Positions 42,578 to 51,468 of a stretch of 64,000 bases of DNA are shown in pieces. Position 1 is the first letter of the stretch; every line of letters starts with the position of its first letter. The notes under the pieces are model-generated. The model saw nothing but the letters and a program-made list of their open reading frames with translations, was not told the DNA's origin and ran no database searches. The translations under genes and the position numbers were made by a program. Source of the DNA: an uncultured Nitrospira sp. (GTDB taxonomy: Bacteria > Nitrospirota > Nitrospiria > Nitrospirales > Nitrospiraceae); the NCBI GenBank assembly GCA_902500785.1, contig CABVRW010000007.1, forward strand, positions 1-64,000, written 5' to 3'.

Positions 42578-44533
42578 ATGTCAGGGCTCCGGTCAATGAC
42601 CGGGGCCCTGTTCTCTGCTCCGTTTCCGATCGTGCACATCCTATCGTTCCTGCTGGTCGGTCTTTTCCTGGCGACCCCTGTCGCGGCGGAAGACGCATCC
42701 ACGTCGTATCTGTCGCAACTCCTTCAACAGGCTCGCCGGGATCAATTGGCTGATGCGCGTGACTGGCATCTCCTGCTGCACTATCGCGCCAATCTGTTCG
42801 GCGGCTATACGAGTGAGCAGGATGACCCCGGATTCTTTCTTGCGCCGGACGGCAAAACCGATCCCCAAGCAGAACTCGATGCGACGCTGAGACAGTTTTT
42901 TTCGTCAGATCTCGTCGGTCGCTCCAAGCAACCGGCGCAATGCGCGTTTGTCGCGCGGTATGCCTGGCTGACGGAGCGTCTGAACGTTGATCCGACTCGG
43001 CTCTCTCCCATGGGCTGCGCGCGGTTCGAGCGTTGGATCGAAGAGTTTCATGCCCGATCCATCACGCTCGTCTTCCCGTCGGCCTTCATGAACAATCCGG
43101 CCTCGATGTTCGGCCATACCTTGCTACGGGTCGATCAGGAAGGGCAGACGCCGCAGACCCGCATTCTGGCCTATACCATCAATTACGCGGCTGATGTGCC
43201 GCCCGAGGAAGGCCTCGCCTATCCTGTGCGCGGCATTTTCGGCAGCTATCGAGGCTATTTCTCGACCATTCCCTATTACCTGAAGGTGCAGGAATACCGG
43301 GACATTGAAAATCGCGACATCTGGGAATACCGGCTGAATTTTGACGAGCGACAGATCCGCCGGCTCCTCATGCATGCCTGGGAACTCGGCAATGCCTCGT
43401 TTGATTATTTTTTCTTCAAGGAGAATTGCTCCTACCACTTGTTGTCGTTGTTGGAATATGCGGACCCGTCGCTGCATCTGACCGATCAGTTTCTGTTCTG
43501 GACCGTTCCGGCCGACACCGTTCGACTGCTCGCGGCCCAGCCTGGTTTGGTCAGCGATATCGCATTTCGTCCCTCCCGCGTGACACTCATTCGCCGCAAG
43601 CGCGAGCTGCTGTCGGAATCCGAACAGGGGCTGGTGAAGCGCTTGGTGCGTGATGCTTCGGCCAGTCAGTCGGAAGAGGTGCGAGCGTTGCCGTTGCCCC
43701 GGCAAGCGTTCGTGCTGGATGTGGCCTCCGACTATGTGCGTTATACCGGCGAACGTGACGAGGACCTGGCTGTCGTTTCGAGAGAGCGGAACCGGCAGAT
43801 TTTGACCGCACGGAGTCTGTTGCGGATTCCCTCGAAAGATCTCACGATTCTCCCGTTCGCCATGCAGCCTGAGCTGGGCCACAAGACATCCCGCGTGACG
43901 GTGGGCGGTGGTTGGCGCAATGACGACACCTTTGAAGAGCTCAGCGTGCGGGCCGGCTACCATGATCTACTCGATCCTGAGCCGGGATACACGCCGAATG
44001 CGCAGATTGAGCTCGGGTCGATCAGCCTGCGGCACTACAACCGGGCCGATCAGACGCGGATCGAACGGGCCACCTTGGTAAATGTGTTGTCGCTGTCACC
44101 GATCGACAATCTGTTTTACGCGCCATCATGGAAATTGAACGTGGGGATGCAGACGATCACGCATCGTGGATGCCGACTGTGCAGCAACGGGCTGTTCAAC
44201 GGCGGGATCGGTGCTGCAACCGAAACGCATTTGCTTCGTCGTGAGGTCTGGTTCGCGTTTGCCGAAGTGGAGGGGAACTACAGCCGGGCCTATGAGGAGC
44301 GGCATCGTGTCGGAGGGGGTGCGTCGGTAGGGCTCTATGCCGACCTCGCCGAGCGGTGGCGGCTATTGGCCTCGACCAGTTACTTGCGGTATGCGTTGGG
44401 GGATCGATCCGACGATGTTCGTTGGTCGGTGGGGCAGCGGTATACGCTCGCGCAGAATTGGGCGCTTCGCTTGGAGTATAGCCATCGCGACGATGACAAC
44501 GATGTGCTGTTCACCGTGCAGGCGTTCTTTTAG
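42578..44533 (+). CDS. DUF4105-domain exported protein, probably outer-membrane anchored
   Basis: This protein of up to 651 residues starts 2 bases after the DUF3015 stop; a GTG at 42632 would give a cleaner signal peptide (about 20 residues ending in AAEDAS). The first half is the DUF4105 (Lnb N-terminal) region: FPSAFMNNPASMFGHTLLRVD, then TINYAADVPPEEGLAYP, and FFFKENCSYHLLSLLEY, with the conserved His, Asn, Cys and His residues of this papain-like fold. The second half (about 420-651) is strand-rich with alternating hydrophobic residues and ends in Phe, like a beta-barrel. No enzymatic role is established. It belongs with the DUF3015 gene in one unit. Confidence 0.85.
   Translation: MSGLRSMTGALFSAPFPIVHILSFLLVGLFLATPVAAEDASTSYLSQLLQQARRDQLADARDWHLLLHYRANLFGGYTSEQDDPGFFLAPDGKTDPQAELDATLRQFFSSDLVGRSKQPAQCAFVARYAWLTERLNVDPTRLSPMGCARFERWIEEFHARSITLVFPSAFMNNPASMFGHTLLRVDQEGQTPQTRILAYTINYAADVPPEEGLAYPVRGIFGSYRGYFSTIPYYLKVQEYRDIENRDIWEYRLNFDERQIRRLLMHAWELGNASFDYFFFKENCSYHLLSLLEYADPSLHLTDQFLFWTVPADTVRLLAAQPGLVSDIAFRPSRVTLIRRKRELLSESEQGLVKRLVRDASASQSEEVRALPLPRQAFVLDVASDYVRYTGERDEDLAVVSRERNRQILTARSLLRIPSKDLTILPFAMQPELGHKTSRVTVGGGWRNDDTFEELSVRAGYHDLLDPEPGYTPNAQIELGSISLRHYNRADQTRIERATLVNVLSLSPIDNLFYAPSWKLNVGMQTITHRGCRLCSNGLFNGGIGAATETHLLRREVWFAFAEVEGNYSRAYEERHRVGGGASVGLYADLAERWRLLASTSYLRYALGDRSDDVRWSVGQRYTLAQNWALRLEYSHRDDDNDVLFTVQAFF
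42582..42610 (+). terminator. Hairpin between DUF3015 and DUF4105 genes
   Basis: A 13-bp stem with one T-G wobble (CAGGGCTCCGGTC / GACCGGGGCCCTG, loop AAT) starts 6 bases after the DUF3015 stop. TTCTCT follows, so it has a weak U-run. It overlaps the longest DUF4105 start (42578), and so may act as a partial terminator or attenuator, or block that ribosome site. Confidence 0.5.
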
Positions 44534-44733
44534 CGCGCCTGCACGGCCAGGTCGGACATTCCACTCGATTCGGACGGTGCGTTTCTGGTTCAGGGGAGAA
44601 GCACATCGTCGCGCTGGGTCTTGGCCTCACCTGTTGAGACGACTCATCAACGGTGCTGTCGTGGCAGGACCATATGGCCCTAGGGTTTGTACGGTCTGGT
44701 TCGCAGGCTATCGATCGCGAACCAGCTTGGCGA

Positions 44734-44762
44734 TTGACAAGCCTCGAGAGGTTACCTATACT
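44734..44762 (+). promoter_or_regulatory. Near-consensus sigma-70 promoter
   Basis: TTGACA (44734-44739), exactly 17 bases, then TATACT (44757-44762), is the best promoter match in the window (11 of 12). It lies 78 bases before the small TRL-like lipoprotein gene at 44840, with the terminator following that gene. The combination suggests a highly expressed short mRNA. Confidence 0.75.
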
Positions 44763-44839
44763 CCGCCCACAGTAGAACCCCCCAATGCTATGGGCATAGT
44801 TGGGAGAGTCCTTAACCATAACCTCGAGAGGGAGGCATT

Positions 44840-45166
44840 ATGAAGAAGTTGACCGCGTTGTGTTCCTTGACTTTGATCGGCGCCGCATATCTCAGCCTCA
44901 CGGGCTGTCAGATCGTCGCGTCTCCGATGCTGGGTGGTATCTACACCGAAGTGAAGTATGGTGATACGGCGACAGACCATGCCACTGCCACGAAAGAGGG
45001 CAAAGCCTGCGGCACGTCCATCCTGGGCTGGGTAGCAACGGGTGATGCCAGCGTCTCGGCGGCGAAAGCGGCCGGCGGAATCACCACGGTGGCGTCCGTC
45101 GATCATACGGCCAAAAACATTCTCGGTATTATCGGCGAATGGTGCACGGTCGTGAAGGGCAGCTGA
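44840..45166 (+). CDS. TRL-like small lipoprotein
   Basis: This 108-residue protein begins with a signal peptide and a lipobox at about LTGC23 (YLSLTGCQIV). The rest has GGIYTEVKYG, a KACGTSILGWVATGDAS motif (the conserved G-x-A/S-x-C-x-x-I-L-G-x-x-A-x-G-D) and a helix ending in the GEWCTVVKG segment. This is the TRL-like protein family, known as small periplasmic or outer-membrane lipoproteins of unknown role. GAGGGAGGC lies 5 bases before the ATG. Its own strong promoter and terminator define a short monocistronic unit. Confidence 0.85.
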   Translation: MKKLTALCSLTLIGAAYLSLTGCQIVASPMLGGIYTEVKYGDTATDHATATKEGKACGTSILGWVATGDASVSAAKAAGGITTVASVDHTAKNILGIIGEWCTVVKGS

Positions 45167-45186
45167 GCCTCGTTTCTATTCTTCCC

Positions 45187-45224
45187 AAAAAGGGTCTTCG
45201 GGATTCATCCCGAAGACCCTTTTT
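45187..45224. terminator. Strong bidirectional rho-independent terminator
   Basis: An 18-bp perfect stem (5'-arm 45187-45204, 3'-arm 45207-45224) with a 2-base loop TC carries AAAAA at one end and TTTTT at the other, so it can end transcription on both strands. It begins 21 bases after the TRL-like stop. Core of the arm: GGGTCTTCGGGAT. Confidence 0.9.
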
Positions 45225-45267
45225 CTTTCTTCGTTCCCCTGCTCCCGCATGGTACGGTACGACGTGT

Positions 45268-45900
45268 ATGTGGCTTCCCATCGTCGTCGGTCTTCTCTTC
45301 GGCTCGCTGTGGGCCCCGCTCTCAGCCGGAAGCGTAGAATTCGGGGATATTGACCTCAGCTTTTATGCGCTGGGAAGCTGGCCACGGGACCAGCCCATCT
45401 ACATCCAGGGGGCGACGGTCGACGCCTCGATGAAACCGGGAGCCGGCGCGGGCATCAAGGTGGGGCTGTTTCCGCATGTCACGAAGAACATGCTCGGGCT
45501 TGAACTCGATTCATCCGTACATGGCGGAGCGCTGTCGTTTTTGAATAATGCGAACGGCCGCAACAACGGGATCGGCCATTCGAATCTGCTGGTTCTGAAT
45601 ACGATGTTTAACCTGGTGCTGCGGTATCCCGGCGAGACGTTAGCTCCGTATGTGGGTATCGGTGCCGGGTGGTCTCAGGGCACGTTGCTCAGTCCGAATA
45701 TTCGCGGGCGAGACGACAAGGATTTTGAATCCGCGCGCGCATTCGGTCACCAGTACCTGGCCGGAGCTCAAATCATGGTCGGTCCGAAGGTATATGTCTT
45801 CGGAGAGTACCGGTATTTTGCCGCCAACTACCATTGGGAAGGTTTGGCGGTGGATTTTCGGGCGCACTACGGTCTGGTCGGGGTTGGGCTGCGGTTCTAA
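45268..45900 (+). CDS. Outer-membrane beta-barrel protein (OmpW-like)
   Basis: From the ATG at 45268 (the frame is open back to 45139, across the terminator), the 210-residue protein has a signal peptide ending in LSAGS and about eight strands with alternating hydrophobic residues, such as SFYALGSW, AGIKVGLF, GLELDSSV, NLVLRYPG, YVGIGAG, YLAGAQIMV and VYVFGEYRYF, ending in GVGLRF. The size and closing Phe fit a small eight-strand porin of the OmpW/OmpA type. It follows the TRL-like gene after the terminator. The substrate, if any, is unknown. Confidence 0.75.
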   Translation: MWLPIVVGLLFGSLWAPLSAGSVEFGDIDLSFYALGSWPRDQPIYIQGATVDASMKPGAGAGIKVGLFPHVTKNMLGLELDSSVHGGALSFLNNANGRNNGIGHSNLLVLNTMFNLVLRYPGETLAPYVGIGAGWSQGTLLSPNIRGRDDKDFESARAFGHQYLAGAQIMVGPKVYVFGEYRYFAANYHWEGLAVDFRAHYGLVGVGLRF

Positions 45901-45983
45901 CAGGTGCGGAAAAAGTCCGGCGCATGAGCTGATCGCAGCGTCTTGCGCCACAATCGAGTTTTTTCATAGTCTGCTAATCTGGG

Positions 45984-46745
45984 ATGAGTTTGCTCGATCA
46001 ATTCTTCGTCTATCATCCGCACCCGTGGGAGGAAGGCGATTGGTCCACGGTCGGTGGGGTGCCCTTGGAGGATGTCTGGTTTCAGGCTGCCGACGGGACG
46101 AAGCTGTTCGGATGGTATGCGGAGCAGTCTGCCGCTTCTGCGGTCCTGCTGTGGTGCCACGGCAATGCCGGCAATATGACCCACCGGCTGGAGAATCTTC
46201 GGGCCTTGTATCGGCTGGGTCTTTCGATTTTTCTCTTCGACTATCGAGGGTATGGAAAGAGTCATGGGCGTCCCTCGGAAAACGGGCTCTATCAGGATGC
46301 GATCGGGGCCTATGACTACCTCACTCGTGTTCGTCGCATCAGGCCGGACCGGTTGGTGATTTTCGGTCGCTCGTTGGGCGGGGCGGTGGCTGGAGAACTG
46401 GCGATGCAGCGACCGGCTACGGGTCTGTTGCTGGAATCCTGTTTTCCTTCCATCGAAGCGGTCGCTCGGTATCATTACTTGGGGTTGCCCCTGCATTGGC
46501 TGTTGGGTGCCACGTTTCGATTGCAGGACCGGCTTCCGCACCTGTCTCTTCCCAAACTCTTCGTTCATGGAGATCGTGACGACATCATTCCGATGGAGTT
46601 GGGGCAACAGGTGTTTGCCCTCGCGAGGCCTCCCAAGGAGTTCTACGCCGTGCGCGGGGCCGATCACAATGATGTGCCGACGGTCGGAGGACGGGCGTAT
46701 TTTGCGAGATTGTCCGCCTTCGTCTCCACAACGCTCGCTCGGTGA
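45984..46745 (+). CDS. Alpha/beta-hydrolase
   Basis: This 253-residue hydrolase shows an HGNAGN oxyanion motif (about residues 58-63), DYRGYGKSHG, the nucleophile Ser in GRSLGG (about 130-135), the acid in HGDRDDIIP and the His in GADHND (about 231-236). The fold and length match BAAT/YqkD-like hydrolases. It has no signal peptide but starts with a hydrophobic LLDQFFVYHP. It follows the beta-barrel gene by 84 bases and may be co-transcribed. The substrate is unknown. Confidence 0.9.
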   Translation: MSLLDQFFVYHPHPWEEGDWSTVGGVPLEDVWFQAADGTKLFGWYAEQSAASAVLLWCHGNAGNMTHRLENLRALYRLGLSIFLFDYRGYGKSHGRPSENGLYQDAIGAYDYLTRVRRIRPDRLVIFGRSLGGAVAGELAMQRPATGLLLESCFPSIEAVARYHYLGLPLHWLLGATFRLQDRLPHLSLPKLFVHGDRDDIIPMELGQQVFALARPPKEFYAVRGADHNDVPTVGGRAYFARLSAFVSTTLAR

Positions 46746-46969
46746 AGGATGGAGAGACGCTTCGTACCATCTGTGTTTTTTCTGGTCAGGATCGGCTCGC
46801 TTGGTATGATGCGTGACGGAGGGAGAGCATGCGCGTTTGATCCTGTGGTCAGCGCGAGGCGTCCCCACCTGGCAGCTATCCGTATATTCTGGTAGAGTGC
46901 GTCCGCTCGCCGCCTGGTAGAGATGCGGCGGTTGAGTCGAATAAGGGAGTGGCCTTGCGGCGAGGAGGC

Positions 46970-47950
46970 ATGGTGCATCGGATAGGTGTGAACGCGGGAA
47001 GATTGGTTCAGGTTGTGAGTGCGGTTGTGGTGCTGATGGGGGTGGGATGTGCCGGTGGGCCGTCTCGACCCACGCTGAATCCCGATGTCGGAGTTGACCA
47101 GGCGGCGCAAGCGGATCATCGAGTCGACGGTGCAGAGGCGCTATCGGTCGAAGCCGTCTCATCGGTGTCCTCTCCGGTGGTTCTGGCGGCGAACAAGAGC
47201 GCTCCGCCGACGGCCGTGGAACCGGACATCGAACCGGCGGAAGATCCGTTCTACGATCCCTTCGCGAAGAGCGACGAGCCCGAGGGGGGAGTGGAGTACG
47301 ATCCCTGGGAACCGGTCAATACGAAAGTGTTCGAGTTCAACCGGCAATTGGATCGATGGGTACTCAAGCCGGTCGCGCAGGGGTATAATGCGGTCGTGCC
47401 CAACGCGGTTCAGATCGGCGTCAGCAATTTTTTCTACAACCTTCGTTTTCCCCCGCGATTCATCAATAATCTGGCCCAGGGAAAGTTATCCGGCGCCGGG
47501 ACCGAGGTCGGCCGGTTTCTGCTGAACAGCACGTTCGGGCTGGCCGGGTTCGTCGATGTGGCGAAGTACATGGACATCACGACCCCGGAAGAAGATACAG
47601 GCCAGACCCTCGGATATTACGGCGTAGGGCCGGGGCCCTATTTGATCGTGCCGTTCCTTGCTCCGTTCACGCTGAGGGATTTCGTCGGATATCTCGGGGA
47701 CATCGCGTTGAACCCGATAAACTGGCTGGTCTTTCCGGTGATCGAGGTGGACGGCGTTCCATCGTTGATCGCCCATCATAATCGGACGACGACGTCCCTC
47801 GCGCAGATCGGCGGCCGGGTCGAGGAAATCCTGAATGATCGGTCGTTGAACCTGGAGAAATTTCAGGGAGTCGAAGAAGCCACGCTGGATCTCTACACGG
47901 CCGTGAAGAACGCCTACATCCAGAAACGGCGGAACGCGATCAGAGAGTAA
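46970..47950 (+). CDS. mlaA: MlaA (VacJ) family outer-membrane lipoprotein
   Basis: MlaA removes misplaced phospholipids from the outer leaflet together with a porin and passes them to the MlaBCDEF system. This protein (about 326 residues from ATG 46970; GTG 46949 is an alternative) has a lipobox at LMGVGC, a Pro/Glu-rich linker of about 85 residues, and the MlaA core: DPWEPVNTKVFEFNRQLDRW, GVSNFFYNLRFPPRFINNLAQGK, FLLNSTFGLAGFVDVAK and DTGQTLGYYGVGPGPY. The linker is longer than usual. No other mla gene is nearby. The start is not fixed by its ribosome site. Confidence 0.9.
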   Translation: MVHRIGVNAGRLVQVVSAVVVLMGVGCAGGPSRPTLNPDVGVDQAAQADHRVDGAEALSVEAVSSVSSPVVLAANKSAPPTAVEPDIEPAEDPFYDPFAKSDEPEGGVEYDPWEPVNTKVFEFNRQLDRWVLKPVAQGYNAVVPNAVQIGVSNFFYNLRFPPRFINNLAQGKLSGAGTEVGRFLLNSTFGLAGFVDVAKYMDITTPEEDTGQTLGYYGVGPGPYLIVPFLAPFTLRDFVGYLGDIALNPINWLVFPVIEVDGVPSLIAHHNRTTTSLAQIGGRVEEILNDRSLNLEKFQGVEEATLDLYTAVKNAYIQKRRNAIRE

Positions 47951-47954
47951 CCGG

Positions 47955-49145
47955 TTACCCGATCACCTTGAGTTCTCGTCCCACCTTGGCAAACGCGGCC
48001 ACCGCCCGCTCGAGTTGCGCGCGGGTGTGAGCCGCAGACAACTGCAGGCGAATGCGAGCCTGCCCTTTCGGCACCACCGGATAGCTGAATCCCACCACGT
48101 AGATCCCTTCCTGCAGCAGGCGATCGGCCATCTGCGTCCCGATCGTGGCGTCCCCGAGCATGACCGGAATGATCGGATGGGTGCCGGGAACGAGGGTGAA
48201 GCCGAGTGCGGTCAGCTGCCCTCGGAGCCAGCGGGCATGCTCCAGCACGGTGTGGCGTAAGCGGTCGCCTCCTTCTACCAGCGTGATGGTTGCCAATGCG
48301 GCTGCGGCAATGACCGGCGGGAGACTATTCGAAAAAAGATAGGGTCGCGACCGTTGCCGGAGTAATTCGATGAGTTCTTTCCTGCCGGTGGTAAACCCGC
48401 CGGTTGCGCCGCCCAGCGCCTTGCCGAGGGTGCTGGTGATGAGGTCCACCCGCTCGGCGACACCGAAATGGTCGGGGGTGCCGCGCCCACCGTTCCCCAA
48501 GACGCCGGTCGCATGACTGTCGTCGACGACGACCGCGGCATCGTAGCGGTCGGCCAACTCCACGATACGGTCGAGTTTTGCCAGATCACCATCCATTGAA
48601 AAGACCCCGTCGGTCACGATCATTCGCGCGCGGCTCGATGCCGATTCGGCTAGCCGCGTTTCAAGCTCCGTCATGTCGGCATGGGCATAGCGCAAGCGGG
48701 CGGCTTTGCAGAGACGAATGCCGTCGATCAGGCTCGCGTGGTTCAAGGCATCACTGATGATGGTATCACGTTCGTCGAGCAGGGTTTCGAAGAGCCCGCC
48801 GTTAGCATCGAAGCAGGAGCTGTAGAGAATGGTGTCGGCGGTGCCGAAGAACAGGCTGATCGCCCGTTCGAGTGTCTTATGCAGTTGGTGCGTCCCGCAG
48901 ATGAATCGGACAGAGGCCATCCCGTAGCCGAATTCACGAAGGCCGGCGGCGGCCGCCTCCCTCACGGCAGGATGATTCGCTAGCCCGAGATAGTTGTTGG
49001 CGCACAGATTGATGACGTCCCCCTGCGCCACACGAATCTCGGTGTGCTGTGGGCTCAGGATCTGCCGCTCGGTCTTATAAAGACCGGCTGTGCGGATTTC
49101 CGTCAACTGCTGATCGACGGCCTTTTTGAGCGAGGTGTATGCCAT
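47955..49145 (-). CDS. kbl: Glycine C-acetyltransferase (2-amino-3-ketobutyrate CoA ligase)
   Basis: Kbl splits 2-amino-3-oxobutyrate with CoA into glycine and acetyl-CoA, after Tdh has oxidised threonine. This 396-residue PLP enzyme of the alpha-oxoamine synthase family starts at MAYTSLKK. It has the typical NNYLGLANHPAV, SCFDANGGLFETLL and DDSHATGVLGNGGRGT segments, and the PLP lysine in STLGKALGGATGG (about residue 240). The length equals the E. coli protein. The upstream gene is tdh on the same strand with a gap of 92 bases. BioF and KBL are related, but the neighbour makes KBL the better reading. Confidence 0.92.
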   Translation of the reverse strand: MAYTSLKKAVDQQLTEIRTAGLYKTERQILSPQHTEIRVAQGDVINLCANNYLGLANHPAVREAAAAGLREFGYGMASVRFICGTHQLHKTLERAISLFFGTADTILYSSCFDANGGLFETLLDERDTIISDALNHASLIDGIRLCKAARLRYAHADMTELETRLAESASSRARMIVTDGVFSMDGDLAKLDRIVELADRYDAAVVVDDSHATGVLGNGGRGTPDHFGVAERVDLITSTLGKALGGATGGFTTGRKELIELLRQRSRPYLFSNSLPPVIAAAALATITLVEGGDRLRHTVLEHARWLRGQLTALGFTLVPGTHPIIPVMLGDATIGTQMADRLLQEGIYVVGFSYPVVPKGQARIRLQLSAAHTRAQLERAVAAFAKVGRELKVIG

Positions 49146-49237
49146 GCAGTGTGTGAGACGTGAAATGTAGGACCTCAACCGTGAACCGTCAGGCGTGAGG
49201 GGTCACGAGGTGGCTCCCGCACCGGTTCCGGTATCCT

Positions 49238-50272
49238 TCACGGAAACAGGACTACTTTGCCGCATTGGCCGGATCGGATCAATTCAAATCCTTGGGCGAA
49301 GTCTTTGAGCGGAAAGGTATGGGTGAGGACCGGGCGGATATTGAGACCAGCTTTGAAGAGACCGGCCAAGCGATACCAGGTGCTGAACAGGCGACGGCCG
49401 GTGATCCCGTGGACGCGAATGCCTTTGAAGATGACCTCGTTGGCAAGGTCGCAGGTGACAGGACCGGTCGGAATGCCGAACAGGCTGACCCGGCCGCCGT
49501 TCTTCACGGACCGAAAGGCATGCCGCAAGGCCGTGGGGTGTCCGGACATTTCCAACGACGCATCGACGCCTTCTCCTCCTGTGATGTCGAGGATGGCTGC
49601 GGCGATGGCCTCCGACCCGTCGGTGTCGGCGTTCAGCACGTGATCGACCCCCACCTGTTTGGCCAGGGCGAGGCGGTAGTCGCTCACATCGGTGGCAATA
49701 ATCGTGGCCGCTCCCGCGGTGCGGGCGACGGCGGCGGCGAACAGGCCGGTCGGGCCGCAGCCGGTGATCAGGACGGTGTGGCCCGTTAGGTCTTCCGTCA
49801 ATGCCGCATCGACGGCATTGCCCAGGGGTTCTTGCAGAGAAGCCAGCTCCGGCGGAATGTCGGGGGATGTTTTCCAGAGGACGGTTTCAGGAAGGACGAC
49901 ATAGTCCGCAAAGGATCCGTCCAGATCGACGCCGAGAATGCGATAGTTTTTGCACACGTGCGCTTGGCCGGTGCGACATTGAAAGCAAGCGCCACAGGTC
50001 AGATGGGATTCGGCCGCCACATAGTCTCCGAGGCGCACGAGGGTGACATCTGCCCCGACGGCCACCACCTCGCCGCACAGTTCGTGTCCGATCGTTCTGG
50101 GAGGATGGATGCGACTGTGAGCCCAGGCATCCCAATTGTAAATATGGGCATCGGTTCCACAGAGCGATGTGGCTTTGACCTGGATGATCGCGTCTGACGG
50201 GCCGGGCGTGGGATCGGGACGATTGGTGTAGGTGAGTCCGGGTTGAGCGGCGGTCTTCACAAGTGCGCGCAT
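49238..50272 (-). CDS. tdh: L-threonine 3-dehydrogenase
   Basis: Tdh oxidises L-threonine to 2-amino-3-oxobutyrate with NAD. The 344-residue protein from MRALVKTA (50272) is a zinc-dependent medium-chain dehydrogenase. Zinc ligands are in CGTDAHIYNWD (about residues 38-48, with the Tdh-type Cys-Gly-Thr-Asp) and GHELCGEV. The structural cluster is CGACFQCRTGQAHVC (about 93-107). The cofactor motif is GCGPTGLFAAAVA. The chain is long enough for 2-fold Tdh tetramers, and the order tdh-kbl fits the E. coli operon. The frame runs to 50386 but the first 38 residues have no family similarity. Confidence 0.92.
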   Translation of the reverse strand: MRALVKTAAQPGLTYTNRPDPTPGPSDAIIQVKATSLCGTDAHIYNWDAWAHSRIHPPRTIGHELCGEVVAVGADVTLVRLGDYVAAESHLTCGACFQCRTGQAHVCKNYRILGVDLDGSFADYVVLPETVLWKTSPDIPPELASLQEPLGNAVDAALTEDLTGHTVLITGCGPTGLFAAAVARTAGAATIIATDVSDYRLALAKQVGVDHVLNADTDGSEAIAAAILDITGGEGVDASLEMSGHPTALRHAFRSVKNGGRVSLFGIPTGPVTCDLANEVIFKGIRVHGITGRRLFSTWYRLAGLFKAGLNIRPVLTHTFPLKDFAQGFELIRSGQCGKVVLFP

Positions 50273-50431
50273 GGCCTCATTATAACAAGACGGTATGAAA
50301 TGCCTAGTTGAAGCGAGAACTTGTCCGTCGGTCGCACCTGCGTCCGCCTTGATAGACCTGCGTGGCCTCGTCGGTCTAAAGGGCACGGCAAAAAACGGGT
50401 TGAACTGGGTAGGGCTCCTGGGTAGGATGCC

Positions 50432-51466
50432 ATGATGCGATATATGGTCGACAAGGTGCTGCGTCCCGCCTTCGTGGGACTTGGGCTCGTGCTAGGCCTT
50501 TCTTTGGTCGGTGACCTGGCTGTAGCCGGTCGCTCCTCCGCTACATCGTCGGCGCCCGTGAAACGATGGGCGCAATTCGAGTTGATCAGCTCTGAGCCCG
50601 ATGGGTCGGTGCAAGCAGGCAAGGACATCGTGCTCGGCGTCACACTGGGTGGAATGCCTCGAGGGGCAGAATCCGTCATGGCGATCATCGAGTCCTCTAA
50701 ATTTCAGAGTCAGACGGTGTCGTTGAGCGAAGACGCCGATTCGGCGGTGTATCAAGGAACGGCGATTCTGGAGCCCAATTCGACCTTGAAAAGCCGGACG
50801 ACCGTGCATCCGAAGGCCGTGCGGATTCGGGTCACGTTCGCACGGGCAAAAATCACGGGGCTCGAAGAGTTTCTCAAACGCGACCTATATGTGACGCTCG
50901 GAGAAAAGCCGGCTGACGAAATCGAGACAGAGGTGCCTCCGGGGCCGCCTGTCGAGAGCCCTGAGGCCGATGCGGAGGCGGTGCAGAAGGCGACGGAGCA
51001 GGTGTTGACCGTCAACGCGACGATTGCCGAGGAAGATTTGTTGCCCTTGCCTCCGCCGGGAGAATCCAAAGCCTACTGGAAGCAAGTGAGTGATTTGATC
51101 AGCCGGAACTGGAGCCGTCAGATACGCTCCATTCGGCGTGCCCCCAGCAGCGAGACCGTACGAGTGCATTTCAAAATGTATGCGAGTGGTGTGGCGCAGC
51201 TGATTCAATTGGAGAAAGGCTCAGGCGCGCGGGACGTCAATGACGCTGGGTTGCAAACCATTATTCACGCGCACCCGTTCCCTCCGATTCCGCCGGACGT
51301 AGGCGGTGATATCGTGGATGTGCATGTGCGAATGCGAACGGGGGCGAAAGTGGCGGCCCGCGACGTGCAAATGACGGTGGATAAGAAGTCGTCTAAGCCG
51401 TCCGCGTCGCCCTCACCTCCATCATCGAAAGAAGGCGCTGCGGCAAGCGGTTCTACAAAGGAGTAA
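50432..51466 (+). CDS. Exported protein with TonB C-terminal-like domain
   Basis: This 344-residue protein has a signal peptide (about 8-32), a beta-rich domain (about 43-155) and a Pro/Glu-rich linker. A C-terminal region follows (about 215-310) with YWKQVSDLISRNWSRQIRS, VRVHFKMYASGVAQLIQLEKGSG and PFPPIPPDVGGD, the outline of the TonB/TolA C-terminal fold that pairs with outer-membrane receptors. The tail is Ser/Lys-rich. It lacks an N-terminal TonB-type anchor and is therefore a soluble or loosely held TonB-domain protein, not a classical TonB. It precedes yceI by 2 bases. Confidence 0.7.
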   Translation: MMRYMVDKVLRPAFVGLGLVLGLSLVGDLAVAGRSSATSSAPVKRWAQFELISSEPDGSVQAGKDIVLGVTLGGMPRGAESVMAIIESSKFQSQTVSLSEDADSAVYQGTAILEPNSTLKSRTTVHPKAVRIRVTFARAKITGLEEFLKRDLYVTLGEKPADEIETEVPPGPPVESPEADAEAVQKATEQVLTVNATIAEEDLLPLPPPGESKAYWKQVSDLISRNWSRQIRSIRRAPSSETVRVHFKMYASGVAQLIQLEKGSGARDVNDAGLQTIIHAHPFPPIPPDVGGDIVDVHVRMRTGAKVAARDVQMTVDKKSSKPSASPSPPSSKEGAAASGSTKE

Positions 51467-51468
51467 TT

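Noticed and set aside
45897-47162. 421-residue minus-strand frame across the hydrolase and MlaA start
   Set aside because: It is rich in Arg, His and Pro and lies opposite two well-supported genes. It has no ribosome site.
50432-51466. Classical TonB assignment for the exported protein
   Set aside because: The C-terminal outline fits the TonB fold, but the N-terminal part is a cleaved-type signal plus a beta-rich domain, and no ExbB/ExbD genes are near.
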